DNA from: Amphibiibacter pelophylacis
GTDB taxonomy: Bacteria > Pseudomonadota > Gammaproteobacteria > Burkholderiales > Burkholderiaceae_C
Assembly (NCBI RefSeq): GCF_037688875.1
Contig: NZ_JAWDIE010000014.1
Span: 1-64,000, forward strand
DNA length: 64,000 bases
Direction of reading: 5' to 3'
Made by a program: the position numbers and the translations under genes. Each line of letters begins with the position of its first letter. Position 1 is the stretch's first letter. Below are positions 63,279 to 64,000 of the stretch, piece after piece. The notes beneath the pieces were generated by a model, which saw only the letters and a list, made by a program, of their open reading frames with translations, was not told the origin of the DNA and searched no databases.

Positions 63279-64000
63279 GTGCATCGTCCCTACAACTTCT
63301 CGGCGGGCCCGGCCGCGCTGCCGACGGAAGTGCTCCAGCAGGCCGCTGCCGAGATGCTGGACTGGCACGGCACCGGCCTTGGCGTGATGGAAATGAGCCA
63401 CCGCAGCAGTGCGTTTGGCGAAATTCTCGATCACGCCCAGAGCACGCTGCGCCGCCTGCTGGCGGTGCCGGATGATGTTCACATCCTCTTCGTGCAGGGC
63501 GGTGGGCTGGGCGAAAACGCCGCTGTGCCGCTTAATTTGAGCCGGGGCGGGGCGGTGGATGTGGTGGTCAGCGGCGCCTGGTCGGCCAAATCGGCGCAAG
63601 AGGCCGCACGCTACGCCGACGTGGCGATTGCGGCCAGTTCCAAAAACAGCGGCTACTGCGCCATGCCCGACCCGGCCTCCTGGCGCATCCGCCCGGACGC
63701 GGCCTATGTGCATGTGTGCAGCAACGAAACCATCCACGGCGTCGAGCTGGCCGACTGGCCGGATCTGGCCGCCTTGGGCAGCGCTGCGCCGCTGGTGGTC
63801 GACTGCTCGTCGCACATCCTGTCGCGGCCCATGGACTGGTCGCGCATTGGCCTGGCATTCGCCGGAGCGCAGAAAAACATCGGCCCGGCGGGTCTGACGC
63901 TGGTCTTTGTCAAGGACAGCCTGCTGGGCCGGGCGCTGCCCATCTGTCCGCAGGTGTGGAACTACACCGAGCTGGCGGCCCAGCAGTCCATGGTCAACAC
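63279..64000 (+). CDS. serC: Phosphoserine aminotransferase (partial, runs off the window)
   Basis: PLP enzyme of serine and pyridoxal synthesis. The visible 240 residues start with GTG (HRPYNFSAGPAALPTEVLQQ) and show LGVMEMSHRSSAFGEIL near residue 37, FVQGGGLGENAAVPLNL near 73, VDCSSHILSRPMDW near 175, and the PLP lysine in FAGAQKNIGPAGLTLVF (Lys199). A TTG two codons upstream is possible. The C-terminal part of about 130 residues lies beyond position 64000. Confidence 0.95.
   Translation, partial: MHRPYNFSAGPAALPTEVLQQAAAEMLDWHGTGLGVMEMSHRSSAFGEILDHAQSTLRRLLAVPDDVHILFVQGGGLGENAAVPLNLSRGGAVDVVVSGAWSAKSAQEAARYADVAIAASSKNSGYCAMPDPASWRIRPDAAYVHVCSNETIHGVELADWPDLAALGSAAPLVVDCSSHILSRPMDWSRIGLAFAGAQKNIGPAGLTLVFVKDSLLGRALPICPQVWNYTELAAQQSMVN

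Overview
The window is high-GC chromosomal DNA from a betaproteobacterium of the order Burkholderiales, most like the Comamonadaceae. The supports are gene order (rpsF-priB-rpsR-rplI; leuC-entericidin-leuD-leuB-asd-fimV-truA-trpFBA-accD-folC-dedD-purF-metZ; minCDE; ubiG/gph-ompA-gyrA-serC), an EF-P with Arg32, and recurrent TAGAAT/TATAAT-type promoters. It is almost wholly core genome. I see no prophage, insertion sequence, integron, CRISPR array or rRNA operon. Genus cannot be fixed from the sequence alone.

Layout. 0.1-3.1 kb: argA, then the ribosomal protein/primosome operon rpsF-priB-rpsR-rplI, closed by a strong terminator. 3.1-6.8 kb (minus strand): a frameshifted DUF29 gene, tRNA-Ser(GCU), lysC, and the N-end-rule pair aat-bpt. 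7.0-25.8 kb (plus strand): one long run of biosynthesis genes for leucine, aspartate semialdehyde, FimV, tryptophan, malonyl-CoA, folate, a SPOR protein, purines, methionine and gltX, many with 1-8 base overlaps. 25.9-26.3 kb: tRNA-Ala/Glu/Asp cluster with terminator. 26.3-30.3 kb (minus): sodC, groES-groEL under a perfect CIRCE element, rluD. 30.4-32.4 kb: bamD and aroC. 32.4-34.6 kb (minus): an isolated fliD with its own sigma-28-like promoter and a secreted NlpC/P60 hydrolase. 34.9-42.3 kb: the most accessory-looking part, with an orphan GvpU-like gene, an SLC13/ArsB-type permease, two tandem coupled membrane PAS-GGDEF-EAL proteins and a ComEA-like protein. 42.3-51.5 kb: dnaE, amiC, minCDE-panC, galU. 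51.7-54.5 kb: leuA behind a leucine-rich leader peptide and attenuator, ridA, and a secreted CxxC protein. 54.6-59.6 kb (minus): efp-mnmC, ubiG-gph and an OmpA-type lipoprotein. 59.9-64 kb: gyrA, a DUF2059 protein and the start of serC, cut by the window end.

The genes serve amino-acid and cofactor synthesis, translation, envelope upkeep (BamD, AmiC, OmpA, FimV, Min) and c-di-GMP/motility signalling. Nothing qualifies outright as a new system. The observations most worth following are the leuA leader/attenuator, the efp terminator lying inside the mnmC reading frame, the tandem c-di-GMP enzymes in which the second cyclase domain is degenerate, the repeats in the divergent region before them, and the orphan gvpU-like gene with a palindrome upstream.
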